Part shown: positions 1-8,099 of the stretch, in pieces
Numbering within the stretch: the stretch's first letter is position 1
Layout of the letters: every line of letters starts with the position of its first letter
Assembly: GCA_025054905.1 (NCBI GenBank)
Contig: JANWZF010000024.1
Coordinates: forward strand, 1 to 10,914
Length of the DNA: 10,914 bases
Direction of reading: 5' to 3'
From: Tepidimonas sp.
GTDB lineage: Bacteria; Pseudomonadota; Gammaproteobacteria; Burkholderiales; Burkholderiaceae_C
The notes under the pieces: model-generated
Database searches by the model: none
What the model was told of the DNA's origin: nothing
Seen by the model: the letters and a program-made list of their open reading frames with translations, nothing else
Program-made: the position numbers and the translations under genes

Positions 1-992
<992 letters not shown>

Positions 993-1048
993 GGCTGGGG
1001 ATTCGGGGGAAAAAGACCAAGGGAAAAGCGCTGGGGGCCCCGCGGCCT

Positions 1049-3097
1049 TCAGGCGCGCTTGGCCACCAGCGTCAGAATCTCGTAGCTGGCCACCAGCTCG
1101 CCGTGCTGATTGGTGACTTCGACGTCCCAGGCCACCACGCCCTGGCCGCGGCCCTGGGCATCGGTCTTGGCGCGGTCGATCTTGCGCTTGCAGGTCAGGC
1201 GCGCCTGGATGGTGTCGCCGATGGCCACCGGCTTGACAAAGCGCAGCGTCTCCAATCCGTAATTGGCCAGCACCGGGCCCGGCGCAGGCGAGACGAACAA
1301 CCCGGCGGCGGCCGACAGCACGAAGTAGCCATGCGCGATGCGCCGCCCAAACGGCGAGTCCTTGGCCGCGATCTCGTCGAAATGCATGTAGAAATAGTCG
1401 CCGGAGATGCCCCCGAAAGCCACGATGTCGGCCTCGGTGACGGTACGGCGGTGCGTCAGCAGGCTTTCGCCAATGCGCAAGTCCTCGAAATGGCGGCGGA
1501 ACGGGTGCACCTCGGTCTCCAGACGCGCGCCACCACGCACGTACTCGCCGGTGACCGCCGTCAGCATCGTCGGCGAGCCCTGCACCGCCGCGCGCTGCAG
1601 GTAGTGCTTGACAGCACGCAGCCCACCCAACTCCTCGCCGCCTCCGGCGCGGCCCGGGCCGCCGTGCTTCAGGTGCGGCAGCGGCGAGCCGTGGCCCGTG
1701 GATTCGGTGGCGGCTTCGCGGTCGAGCACGAGCAGCCGCCCATGCCAGGCCGCCGCCGCCGGAATCGCGCGCGCGGCCACTTGCGGATCGCGCGTCACGA
1801 GGGTGGCCACCAGGCTGCCGCGGCCGCGCGCGGCCCGCGCCAGCGCCTCATCCAGGTCGTCGTACGGCAGCAGGGTGCTGACAGGGCCGAACGCCTCCAC
1901 CTCGTGCACGGCGGCGTGGCCGTGCGCATCGCGCGCCAGCAGCAGCGTCGGCGGGTAAAAGGCCCCGTCGGCCGTGCCCTCACCAAGCGGCGCAAAGTCG
2001 GGGCCACCGTCCCACACCACCTCGGCGCCGGCGCGCAGCAGGGCCACGCGTTCGGCCACATCGCGCTGCTGCGCGCGCGAGGCCAGCGCCCCCATGCGCA
2101 CCCCCTCCAGCGCCGGGTCGCCCACCACCACCTTGGCCAGGCGCGCGCGCAGCCGCTCGGCCACGGCATCCAGATGGCGTCGCGGCACCAGCGCGCGGCG
2201 GATCGCGGTGCACTTCTGCCCGGCTTTGACGGTCATCTCGCGCACGACCTCCTTCACGAAGAGGTCGAACTCCTCGTCATCCGGGGTGACGTCGGGGGCA
2301 AGGATCGCGCTGTTGAGCGAGTCGGCCTCGGCGTTGAACGGGATCGAGCGCGCCACCAGGTTGGGGTGTGCGCGCAGCCGTGCGGCGGTGTCGGCGCTGC
2401 CGGTGAAGGTGACGACGTCCTGCTCCTGCAGGCGCTCCAGCAGGTCGCCGGTGCCACCGATGACCAGCTGCAGGCTGCCCTCGGGCAACAGCTTGCTCTC
2501 CGCCATCAGGCGCACCAGTGCCTCGGTCAGGTAGCTGGTGGCGGTGGCGGGCTTGCCGATGCAGGGCAGGCCCGCGAGGAAGGTCGGCGCAAACTTTTCC
2601 AGCAAGCCCCAGACAGGGAAGTTGAAGGCGTTGATGTGCACGGCCACGCCGGCGCGCGGCACCAGGATGTGCGTGCCGGCGAAGTGCCCCTGCTTGCCCA
2701 GCGGCACCGGTGGACCTTCGTGCAGCAGGTTGCCGCTGGGCAGCTCGTTGCTGCCCAGGCTCGCGTACGCAAACAGCGTGCCGATGCCGCCCTCGATGTC
2801 GATCCAGCTGTCCTGGCGCGTGGCGCCGGTGTGGGCCGACCAGGCATAGAGCTGCTCCTTGTGCTCCATCAGGTATTTGGCCAGCGCCTTCAGGCGCGCG
2901 GCGCGCTGCTGGAAGTCCAGGCGCAGCAGCCCAGCCTGCGCCTGGCGCGCGTAGGCCAGCGCCTCGCCAAAGTCGATCGGCTCGGCGTGCGTGACGGCCA
3001 CCGGGCGGCCGTTGACGGCGCTCAGCAGGGTCTGCGCGGGGGTGTGGCCGATCCAGCGGCCGGCAATCAAGCTCTGCAGGGTGGGGGTGTCGTTCAT
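1049..3097 (-). CDS. paaZ: Bifunctional oxepin-CoA hydrolase / 3-oxo-5,6-dehydrosuberyl-CoA semialdehyde dehydrogenase
   Basis: PaaZ opens the oxepin-CoA ring hydrolytically and oxidises the resulting aldehyde to 3-oxo-5,6-dehydrosuberyl-CoA with NADP+. The product is 682 residues; E. coli PaaZ is 681. Residues 1 to about 520 form an aldehyde dehydrogenase domain, with AVHINAFNFPVWG at 152-164, general-base Glu257 in FNAEADSLNSA and nucleophile Cys296 in KAGQKCTAIRR. Residues about 530-682 form a MaoC-like hydratase domain with Asp567 and His572 in GDYFYMHFDE and a following RRIAHGY. All four catalytic residues line up with the E. coli enzyme (E256, C295, D561, H566 from memory), so both activities should be intact. 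The ATG at 3097 was chosen because MNDTPTLQSLIAGRWIG is the family's natural N-terminus. The frame stays open to 3622, but that extension would overlap livF and has no Paa similarity. The gene follows livF after 86 bases. A weak purine stretch (GAGAG) lies about ten bases before the start. Confidence 0.97.
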   Translation of the reverse strand: MNDTPTLQSLIAGRWIGHTPAQTLLSAVNGRPVAVTHAEPIDFGEALAYARQAQAGLLRLDFQQRAARLKALAKYLMEHKEQLYAWSAHTGATRQDSWIDIEGGIGTLFAYASLGSNELPSGNLLHEGPPVPLGKQGHFAGTHILVPRAGVAVHINAFNFPVWGLLEKFAPTFLAGLPCIGKPATATSYLTEALVRLMAESKLLPEGSLQLVIGGTGDLLERLQEQDVVTFTGSADTAARLRAHPNLVARSIPFNAEADSLNSAILAPDVTPDDEEFDLFVKEVVREMTVKAGQKCTAIRRALVPRRHLDAVAERLRARLAKVVVGDPALEGVRMGALASRAQQRDVAERVALLRAGAEVVWDGGPDFAPLGEGTADGAFYPPTLLLARDAHGHAAVHEVEAFGPVSTLLPYDDLDEALARAARGRGSLVATLVTRDPQVAARAIPAAAAWHGRLLVLDREAATESTGHGSPLPHLKHGGPGRAGGGEELGGLRAVKHYLQRAAVQGSPTMLTAVTGEYVRGGARLETEVHPFRRHFEDLRIGESLLTHRRTVTEADIVAFGGISGDYFYMHFDEIAAKDSPFGRRIAHGYFVLSAAAGLFVSPAPGPVLANYGLETLRFVKPVAIGDTIQARLTCKRKIDRAKTDAQGRGQGVVAWDVEVTNQHGELVASYEILTLVAKRA

Positions 3098-3142
3098 CGG
3101 GGTGGTGCTCTCACGCGGAAACAGGAGAAAACCGGGGGATGG

Positions 3143-3168
3143 GGCGCCGTGACAGGAAAGCCGGCGCC
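3143..3168 (-). other. GC-rich hairpin in the livF-paaZ gap
   Basis: Two perfect 7-base arms, GGCGCCG at 3143-3149 and CGGCGCC at 3162-3168, can pair around a 12-base loop. In the transcribed direction the stem follows the livF stop by 15 bases. Its downstream flank contains a TTTT about ten bases further on, not directly attached. It could be a weak terminator or attenuator that lowers paaZ relative to the transporter, an mRNA-stabilising stem, or chance in a GC-rich gap. I see no promoter consensus in this 86-base gap. Confidence 0.25.
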
Positions 3169-3183
3169 AGGGCGGTCCGAACC

Positions 3184-3951
3184 TCAGGCCGCCGCCGTGG
3201 GCTCGGCGGCCTTGCGCCCGCCCAGACCCAGGTAGGTTTCGACGATGCGGCGGTCGTGCAGCAGGTCTTCGGCTGGGCCGTGCAACGCGATCGCGCCCAT
3301 CTCCAGCACATAGCCGCGGTCGGCGATCTGCAGCGCGGCGCGGGCGTTTTGCTCGATCAGCAACACCGAGACGCCGACCTCGCGCAGCCGCGCCACCGTC
3401 TGCAGCACCTCGCGCACGATCAGCGGCGCCAGGCCCAGCGACGGCTCGTCCAGCATCAGCAGGCGCGGCTTGGCCATCAGCGCACGGCCGATGGCCAGCA
3501 TCTGGCGCTCGCCGCCCGAGAGCGTGGCGGCCAGCTGCGCCCGGCGCTCGCGCAGGCGCGGAAAGATCGCAAACACCTCCTGCATGCGCTCGCGCTGGGT
3601 GCGGTCGCCGCGGCGCCAGCACGCAAAGCCGCCCAGCAGCAGGTTGTCTTCCACCGACATCTCACCGAACAGCTCGCGCTTTTCGGGCACCAGCGCCACC
3701 TGGCGCGCCACCATGCGCTCGACACTGGGACGCGGCACCACCTCGCCGTCCACGGCCAACTCGCCACGCGAAGGCAGCAAGCCCATGGTGGCGTTGAGCA
3801 GCGTGGTCTTGCCCGCGCCGTTGGGGCCGATGACGGTGACGATCTCGCCCTCGCGCACCTCCAGATCGACCTGGTGCAGTGCCTCCACCGGTCCGTACGA
3901 GACGCTGAAGCCGCGCAGGCGCAGCAGTGGGGGACGTTCGGACGGGCTCAT
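3184..3951 (-). CDS. livF: LivF-type ABC transporter ATP-binding protein
   Basis: This is the second ATPase subunit of the Liv/HAAT importer and acts at the inner face of the cytoplasmic membrane. The product is 255 residues, slightly longer than usual for LivF. The Walker A motif GPNGAGKTT is at 42-50 and VPEKRELF (Q-loop region, LivF style) starts at residue 98. The signature LSGGERQ starts at 144, Walker B LLMLDEP at 164-170, and IEQNARAAL follows from 199. Gln201 sits where many ABC ATPases have the H-loop histidine, which is normal for LivF. The ATG at 3951 overlaps the TGA of the LivM-LivG gene by four bases (ATGA), so the two are probably translationally coupled. The C-terminal tail (GGRKAAEPTAAA) is low-complexity and variable. 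The substrate cannot be read from the ATPase; the paa neighbours suggest an aromatic acid. Confidence 0.94.
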   Translation of the reverse strand: MSPSERPPLLRLRGFSVSYGPVEALHQVDLEVREGEIVTVIGPNGAGKTTLLNATMGLLPSRGELAVDGEVVPRPSVERMVARQVALVPEKRELFGEMSVEDNLLLGGFACWRRGDRTQRERMQEVFAIFPRLRERRAQLAATLSGGERQMLAIGRALMAKPRLLMLDEPSLGLAPLIVREVLQTVARLREVGVSVLLIEQNARAALQIADRGYVLEMGAIALHGPAEDLLHDRRIVETYLGLGGRKAAEPTAAA

Positions 3952-5819
3952 GCCGCCCCCCCCACGCCGTCGTCGCCGAGGTACGCGGCCAGCACGCGCG
4001 GGTCGCGCTGCACCTCGGCCGGGGTGCCGCGCGCGATCACGGTGCCAAAGTCCAGCACCGTGATGCGGTCGGCCAGGTTCATCACGAACTCCATGTCGTG
4101 CTCCACGATCAGGATGCCCAACCCCTCGCGACGCAGCTGGTCCAGCAGCCGCGCCAGTGCCTGCTTTTCCAGGTGGCGCAGGCCGGCGGCCGGCTCGTCC
4201 AGCAGCAGCAGCACTGGCTGCCCCGCCAGCGCGCGCGCGATCTCGACGATGCGCTGCTGGCCCAGGGCCAGCGATCCAGCCGGGGTGTGGGCATGGTCGG
4301 CCAGGCCACAGCGCTCGATCTGGCGCATCGCCTCGGCCAGCAACGCGGCTTCTTCGTGCCGGTCCAGCCGCAGCATGCTGGCCAGCCAGCCGCGCCGCCC
4401 GCGCAGGTGCGCGCCCAGCGCCACGTTGTCGAGCACGCTGCGCTGGCCCAGCAGGCGCACGTGCTGGAAGGTCCGCCCCAGCCCACGGCGCGCAAACGCC
4501 CGCGAGGGCTGCCCGGTCATCGGTTCGCCCAGCAACCGCACCTCGCCCTCGGTCGGATCGTCGACGCCGGAAATCATGTTGAAGAACGTGCTTTTGCCCG
4601 CGCCGTTGGGGCCGATCAGCGCGTGCACCTCACCGGCGCGCACCTCCAGCGACACCTGGCTGTTGGCCACCAGGCCGCCAAAGCGCTTGGTGACCCCGCG
4701 TGCCTCGATCAGCACGGTGCCCGGCGGTGGCAGTGGTCGCCGCGGCAGCGCCTCCGGGGCAGGCAGACGGGCTGGGCGGGCGCGCACGCCGGCGCGCGCG
4801 GCCCAGCGCGCCAAGGTCGGCCACAGCCCTTCGGCGTAGCGCTGCAACACCACCATCATCAGCAGGCCAAAGACGATGATCTCGAAGTTGCCGCTGGCGC
4901 CCAGCAGCCGCGGCAGCCAGTCCTGCAATTGCTCCTTCAGCAACGCGATCAACGTGGCCCCGAGCACGGCCCCCCACAGATGGCCGCTGCCGCCGACCAC
5001 CGCCATGAACAGGTACTCGATGCCGATGTTGATGTTGAAGGGGGTGGGGTTGACGAAGCGCTGCAGGTGCGCGTAAAGCCAGCCCGACAGCGCCGCCAGC
5101 AGCGCCGCCAGCAGAAAGACCTGCGCGCGCAGCCGCCCGGTGTCCACCCCCATCGACTCGGCCATCACCCGACCGCTCTTGAGGGCGCGGATCGCACGCC
5201 CGGTGCGCGAATCCAGCAGGTTGTGCAGCGCCCACAGCGCCAGCAGCACCACGGCCCAGATCAACACCCCGAGCTGGCGCGGATCGGCCAGCGACCAGCC
5301 CAACAGCTCCAGCGCGTCGATGCCGGTGATGCCGGTGTGCCCGCCCAGAAAGCCCAGGTTGCCAAACAGAAAGTACAGGCTCAGGCCCCAGGCGATGGTG
5401 GCCAGCGGCAGGTAATGCCCGCCCAGGCGCAGCGTGACCGCCCCCAGCACGCCGGCCACCAGCGCGGTCAACCCCAACCCCAGGGCCAACCCCAACCACG
5501 GCAGCAGCGCTGGCGGCAACCCCGCCCATGCCTCGGCCACCCACGGCGAGGTGCAAACCCAGGCGGTGGCGTAAGCCCCCAGCCCGACGAAGGCGGCCTG
5601 GCCAAACGAGGTCATGCCCCCGACCCCGGTCAGCATCACCAGCCCGAGCGCCACCAGCGCATGCAGACCGATGTAGTTCAGCAGCGTGACCGTGAACGGC
5701 GGCAGCCAGCCCCAGCTGGCCGCCAGGGCCAGTACCGCCAACACGGTCAACACGCGCGTGCTCAGCCAGCCCGGCGCCGCGGCTGCGGCGGGACTGGCCG
5801 TGGTGGCCGGCGCGCTCAT
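3948..5819 (-). CDS. livM-livG: LivM-LivG fusion: ABC permease joined to ATP-binding protein
   Basis: One 623-residue reading frame carries two transporter subunits that are separate proteins in E. coli. Residues about 20-335 form a LivM permease: hydrophobic segments, GVGGMTSFGQAAFVGLGAY at 65-83, GHYLPLATIAWGL, and the cytoplasmic coupling region RAIRALKSGRVMAESMGVD near 208-226. Residues about 340-367 are an Arg/Pro/Ala-rich linker. Residues about 368-623 form a LivG ATPase, with Walker A GPNGAGKST at 403-411, Q-loop GRTFQ ending at 452, a degenerate signature LALGQQR at 517-523, Walker B LLLLDEP, and an H-loop His574 in VEHDM. The ATG at 5819 overlaps the livH TGA as ATGA and gives MSAPATTASP before the first membrane segment. 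An earlier in-frame start at 5915 lies inside livH and is unlikely. The tail GVGGAA is encoded across a run of eight G. Such fusions occur in other proteobacteria, so it is probably genuine. Confidence 0.94.
   Translation of the reverse strand: MSAPATTASPAAAAAPGWLSTRVLTVLAVLALAASWGWLPPFTVTLLNYIGLHALVALGLVMLTGVGGMTSFGQAAFVGLGAYATAWVCTSPWVAEAWAGLPPALLPWLGLALGLGLTALVAGVLGAVTLRLGGHYLPLATIAWGLSLYFLFGNLGFLGGHTGITGIDALELLGWSLADPRQLGVLIWAVVLLALWALHNLLDSRTGRAIRALKSGRVMAESMGVDTGRLRAQVFLLAALLAALSGWLYAHLQRFVNPTPFNINIGIEYLFMAVVGGSGHLWGAVLGATLIALLKEQLQDWLPRLLGASGNFEIIVFGLLMMVVLQRYAEGLWPTLARWAARAGVRARPARLPAPEALPRRPLPPPGTVLIEARGVTKRFGGLVANSQVSLEVRAGEVHALIGPNGAGKSTFFNMISGVDDPTEGEVRLLGEPMTGQPSRAFARRGLGRTFQHVRLLGQRSVLDNVALGAHLRGRRGWLASMLRLDRHEEAALLAEAMRQIERCGLADHAHTPAGSLALGQQRIVEIARALAGQPVLLLLDEPAAGLRHLEKQALARLLDQLRREGLGILIVEHDMEFVMNLADRITVLDFGTVIARGTPAEVQRDPRVLAAYLGDDGVGGAA
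3956..3963 (-). other. G8 tract / possible -1 slippery site at the livMG-livF junction
   Basis: On the coding strand eight G in a row lie across the codons GTG GGG GGG GCG, two codons before the stop of the LivM-LivG gene. In the zero frame this contains the heptamer G GGG GGG, which fits the X XXY YYZ pattern of -1 slippery sites. A -1 shift here reads GGC GGC ATG and continues in frame into livF, giving one chain LivM-LivG-Gly-rich linker-LivF. The geometry is seen directly. Whether any slippage occurs is unknown, and GC-rich coding DNA makes such runs easily by chance. Confidence 0.3.
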
Positions 5820-6844
5820 TCTTCGTCCTCCACGTGGTGGCTGCGCAGCGAGCGCCACAGCAGCACCGGGATGATCAGCGTGAACACCAGCACCTCCTTG
5901 AACGCGCTGGCCCAAAACGAGGCGAACGCCTCCAGCTGGCCGACCAGCACCGCCCCGAGCAGGGCCAGCGGGTAGCTGGCCAGCCCACCGATGATGGCGG
6001 CGACGAACCCTTTGAGGCCGACCAAAAAGCCGGTGTCGTAGTAGATGGTCGTGATCGGCGCGATCAACAGTCCGGAGACGGCCCCGATCAGTGCGGCCAA
6101 TGCAAAACTCAGATCGCCCGACAGCTCGGTCGGGATGCCCATCAAGCGTGCCCCGACGCGGTTGATCGCCGTGGCGCGCAGCGCCTTGCCCAGCAGCGTG
6201 CGCTCGAAGAACGCAAACATCGCCAGCACCAGCAGCACCGTCACGCCCACCACCACCAGCGCCTGACCCGATACAGGGATGCCCGCCAGTTCAAGACGCG
6301 CCTCCGAAAAAGCCGGCGTGCGCGAACCTTCGGCCCCGAAAAACCACAGGCCCAGGCCCATCAGCACCCCGTGCAGCGCCACCGCCACGATCAGCAACAC
6401 CAGCACGGTGGCGTGCGCCAGCGGGCGAAACGCCAGCCGGTACGTCAGCGGCCCCAGCGGCGTGACCAGCAGCAGCACCGCCAGCGCCTGCCCGAGCAGC
6501 GAGGCCGGGCGCCACACCAGCAACGCCAGCGTGGCCAACGCCGGCAGCAGCCCGCACCACAGCGCGGTAGACCACCAGTCGACGCTGGCGCCGCGGCGCT
6601 GGCGCCACAGCTCCAGCCCCAGCACCGCAGCGGCCATGGCCAGCAGCAACCACAGGATGCCCGGGGTTGAGCCGGCCTGCAGCGCCGCCATCGACAGCGC
6701 CGCGTAGGCCACCAGCTCGCCTTGCGGCACGAAGATCACGCGCGTGACCGAAAACACCAGCACCAACGCCAGCGCCATCAGCGCGTAGACGGCACCATTG
6801 ACGACGCCGTCCTGCGCCAGAAACAGGGCGATTTGCAGATCCAT
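5816..6844 (-). CDS. livH: LivH-type ABC transporter permease
   Basis: This is the first membrane-spanning permease of the Liv/HAAT importer. The product is 342 residues, dominated by hydrophobic segments. QDGVVNGAVYALMALALVLV near 11-30 and FVPQGELVAYAALSMAAL are characteristic of the LivH N-terminus. The coupling region RATAINRVGARLMGIP is at about 223-238, followed by ALAALIGAVSGLLIAPITT and GLKGFVAAIIGGLASYPLAL. Compared with the roughly 300 residues usual for LivH, there is extra sequence around residues 75-130, which probably adds membrane segments. The ATG at 6844 comes five bases after the stop of the binding-protein gene. No good Shine-Dalgarno sequence lies close to it, so coupling to the upstream gene is likely. 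Its own stop overlaps the next start as ATGA. The C-terminus HHVEDEE is acidic and cytoplasmic by inference. Confidence 0.94.
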   Translation of the reverse strand: MDLQIALFLAQDGVVNGAVYALMALALVLVFSVTRVIFVPQGELVAYAALSMAALQAGSTPGILWLLLAMAAAVLGLELWRQRRGASVDWWSTALWCGLLPALATLALLVWRPASLLGQALAVLLLVTPLGPLTYRLAFRPLAHATVLVLLIVAVALHGVLMGLGLWFFGAEGSRTPAFSEARLELAGIPVSGQALVVVGVTVLLVLAMFAFFERTLLGKALRATAINRVGARLMGIPTELSGDLSFALAALIGAVSGLLIAPITTIYYDTGFLVGLKGFVAAIIGGLASYPLALLGAVLVGQLEAFASFWASAFKEVLVFTLIIPVLLWRSLRSHHVEDEE

Positions 6845-6849
6845 TCAGC

Positions 6850-7998
6850 TCAGGGCGCGTACTTCCAGGCGCCGTTGTCGATGCGCACCATCACGCGCGC
6901 GCGCTGGTCCAGGCCCGCATGGTCGGTCGGCGACATGTTGAAGATCCCGTGCGCGCCGGCCACGTTCTTGGCGTTTTCCAGCGCATCGCGCAGCGCGGCG
7001 CGGAATTCCGGCGTGCCGGGCTTGGCCTTCTTCAGCGCTTCGGGCACGGCGGCCTGCAGCAGCAGCCCGGCATCCCAGGCGTGGCCACCGAAGGTCGTCA
7101 CGCTGCCCTTGCCGTAAGCGTCCTCGTAGGCCTTGACGTAGGCTTGCGCCGACTTCTTGACCGGATGGTCGTTGGGCAGCTGGTCGGCCACCAGCATCGG
7201 ACCCGCCGGCAGCAGCGTGCCTTCGCAGTCCTTGCCGCAGACGCGCAGGAAGTCATTGTTGGCCACCCCGTGGGTCTGGTAGATTTTGCCGCTGTAGCCA
7301 CGCTCCTTCAGCGTTTTCTGCGGCAACGCCGCGGGGGTACCCGAGCCGGCGATCAGCACCGCATCCGGCCGCGCCGAGACGATCTTGAGCACCTGGCCGG
7401 TCACCGAGGTGTCGGTGCGGTTGTAGCGCTCGTTGGCCACGATGTTGAGCTTCTTCAGCCCAGCAGCCTTGGCGAACTCCTGGTACCAGCCCTCACCGTA
7501 GGCGTCGGCAAAGCCGATGAAGGCCACATTGCGCACGCCGTTGTCGGCCATGTGGGTCGCAATGGCCATCGCCATCAGGATGTCGTTCTGCGGCGTCTTG
7601 AACACCCAGCGCCGCTTGTCGTCCATCGGCTCGACGATGCGCGCCGAGGCGGCCAGCGAAATCATCGGCACGCGCGCTTCGGCCACCGCATCGATCATCG
7701 CCAGCGAGTTGGGCGTGGTGGTCGAGCCGATGATCACGTCGACCTTGTTTTCGCTGATCAGCTTGCGTGCGTTGGTGACCGCCGCGGTGGTGTCGCTGGC
7801 GTCGTCGAGCACGATGTAGTTGATTTTTTCGCCGCCGATCGTCTTGGGCATCAGCGTGACGGTGTTTTTCTCCGGGATGCCGAGCGAGGCCGCCGGGCCG
7901 GTGGTCGACAACGTCACACCGACGTTGATGTCGGCCCAAGCCGCAGCGCTCAGGCCAACAGCGGCGGCCAGTGCGATCAGGGTATGGCGTAGCTTCAT
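6850..7998 (-). CDS. Periplasmic substrate-binding protein of a Liv/HAAT ABC transporter, probably for an aromatic acid
   Basis: This is a type I periplasmic binding protein of the branched-chain amino acid family. It captures the solute and delivers it to LivH and LivM-LivG. The product is 382 residues with a textbook signal peptide: MKLRH, a hydrophobic stretch, and a likely cut after Ala22 (AWA|DINVG). The mature part shows the family marks VGVTLSTTGPAASLG, DDASDTTAAVTNARKLI, VDVIIGSTTTPNS and VAFIGFADAYGEGW. The only two cysteines, 254 and 258 (VCGKDC), could form a disulfide. The ATG at 7998 was chosen because it gives the signal peptide and has AGGAGA six bases upstream; the open frame continues to 8082 but would add a non-signal leader. 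Related proteins bind leucine-type amino acids, amides or aromatic acids. The paa context suggests phenylacetate or a relative, but sequence alone does not prove the ligand. It follows paaE after a 100-base gap with its own candidate promoter. Confidence 0.93.
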   Translation of the reverse strand: MKLRHTLIALAAAVGLSAAAWADINVGVTLSTTGPAASLGIPEKNTVTLMPKTIGGEKINYIVLDDASDTTAAVTNARKLISENKVDVIIGSTTTPNSLAMIDAVAEARVPMISLAASARIVEPMDDKRRWVFKTPQNDILMAMAIATHMADNGVRNVAFIGFADAYGEGWYQEFAKAAGLKKLNIVANERYNRTDTSVTGQVLKIVSARPDAVLIAGSGTPAALPQKTLKERGYSGKIYQTHGVANNDFLRVCGKDCEGTLLPAGPMLVADQLPNDHPVKKSAQAYVKAYEDAYGKGSVTTFGGHAWDAGLLLQAAVPEALKKAKPGTPEFRAALRDALENAKNVAGAHGIFNMSPTDHAGLDQRARVMVRIDNGAWKYAP

Positions 7999-8004
7999 CG
8001 TGGG

Positions 8005-8010
8005 TCTCCT
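8005..8010 (-). promoter_or_regulatory. Shine-Dalgarno site of the binding-protein gene
   Basis: AGGAGA on the minus strand ends six bases before the ATG at 7998. It is the only strong ribosome binding site in the window and fixes the start that yields the signal peptide. A strong site suits a periplasmic protein needed in excess over its membrane partners. Confidence 0.8.
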
Positions 8011-8077
8011 CGAGGGTGGTTCAGCGCACGCCGAGCCGGACGAACCCAGCCCGCACGCGCGCTCGGTCACGCACCAT

Positions 8078-8099
8078 AACATGCATTATTCTGCATGTT
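8078..8099. promoter_or_regulatory. Perfect inverted repeat, candidate operator
   Basis: AACATGCA at 8078-8085 and TGCATGTT at 8092-8099 are exact reverse complements separated by six bases (TTATTC). This is an AT-rich island in otherwise very GC-rich sequence, in the 100-base gap between the paaE stop and the binding-protein gene; its last base is part of the paaE TAA stop. Size and symmetry fit a dimeric TetR-, MarR- or GntR-type regulator. Its sequence does not resemble the E. coli PaaX site (TGATTC/GAATCA arms) as I recall it. A terminator is less likely because the arms are AT-rich and no U-run follows. Confidence 0.6.

Noticed and set aside
993..1048. GGGGCCCC-centred sequence with nearby T runs after paaZ, considered as a terminator
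   Set aside because: The self-complementary core is too short to form a loop-bearing stem, and the T stretches are broken and not attached to it. Nothing else is seen in this 56-base gap.
1103..3235. Very long open frame on the plus strand opposite paaZ (about 710 codons), and similar ones at 3139-4839 and 3927-5975
   Set aside because: Antisense shadows caused by high GC and strong third-position bias. Their products are Arg/Gln/His/Ala-rich without any domain, and each lies opposite a gene with clear family motifs.
3098..3622. Upstream extension of the paaZ frame
   Set aside because: It overlaps livF on the same strand, has low-complexity Ala/Arg/Gly sequence and no PaaZ similarity. The ATG at 3097 gives the known N-terminus and expected length.
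5820..5915. Earlier in-frame start for the LivM-LivG gene
   Set aside because: The added 32 residues lie inside livH and are not hydrophobic or family-like. The ATG at 5819 forms an ATGA overlap with the livH stop.
7999..8082. Earlier start for the substrate-binding protein
   Set aside because: It would place a 28-residue non-signal leader before a clear signal peptide. The ATG at 7998 has an AGGAGA site, and 8082 lies within the predicted promoter and operator.
8078..8099. Palindrome read as a transcription terminator for paaABCDE
   Set aside because: The arms are AT-rich with no following U-run on either strand, and a near-consensus promoter overlaps it. An operator explains the site better.
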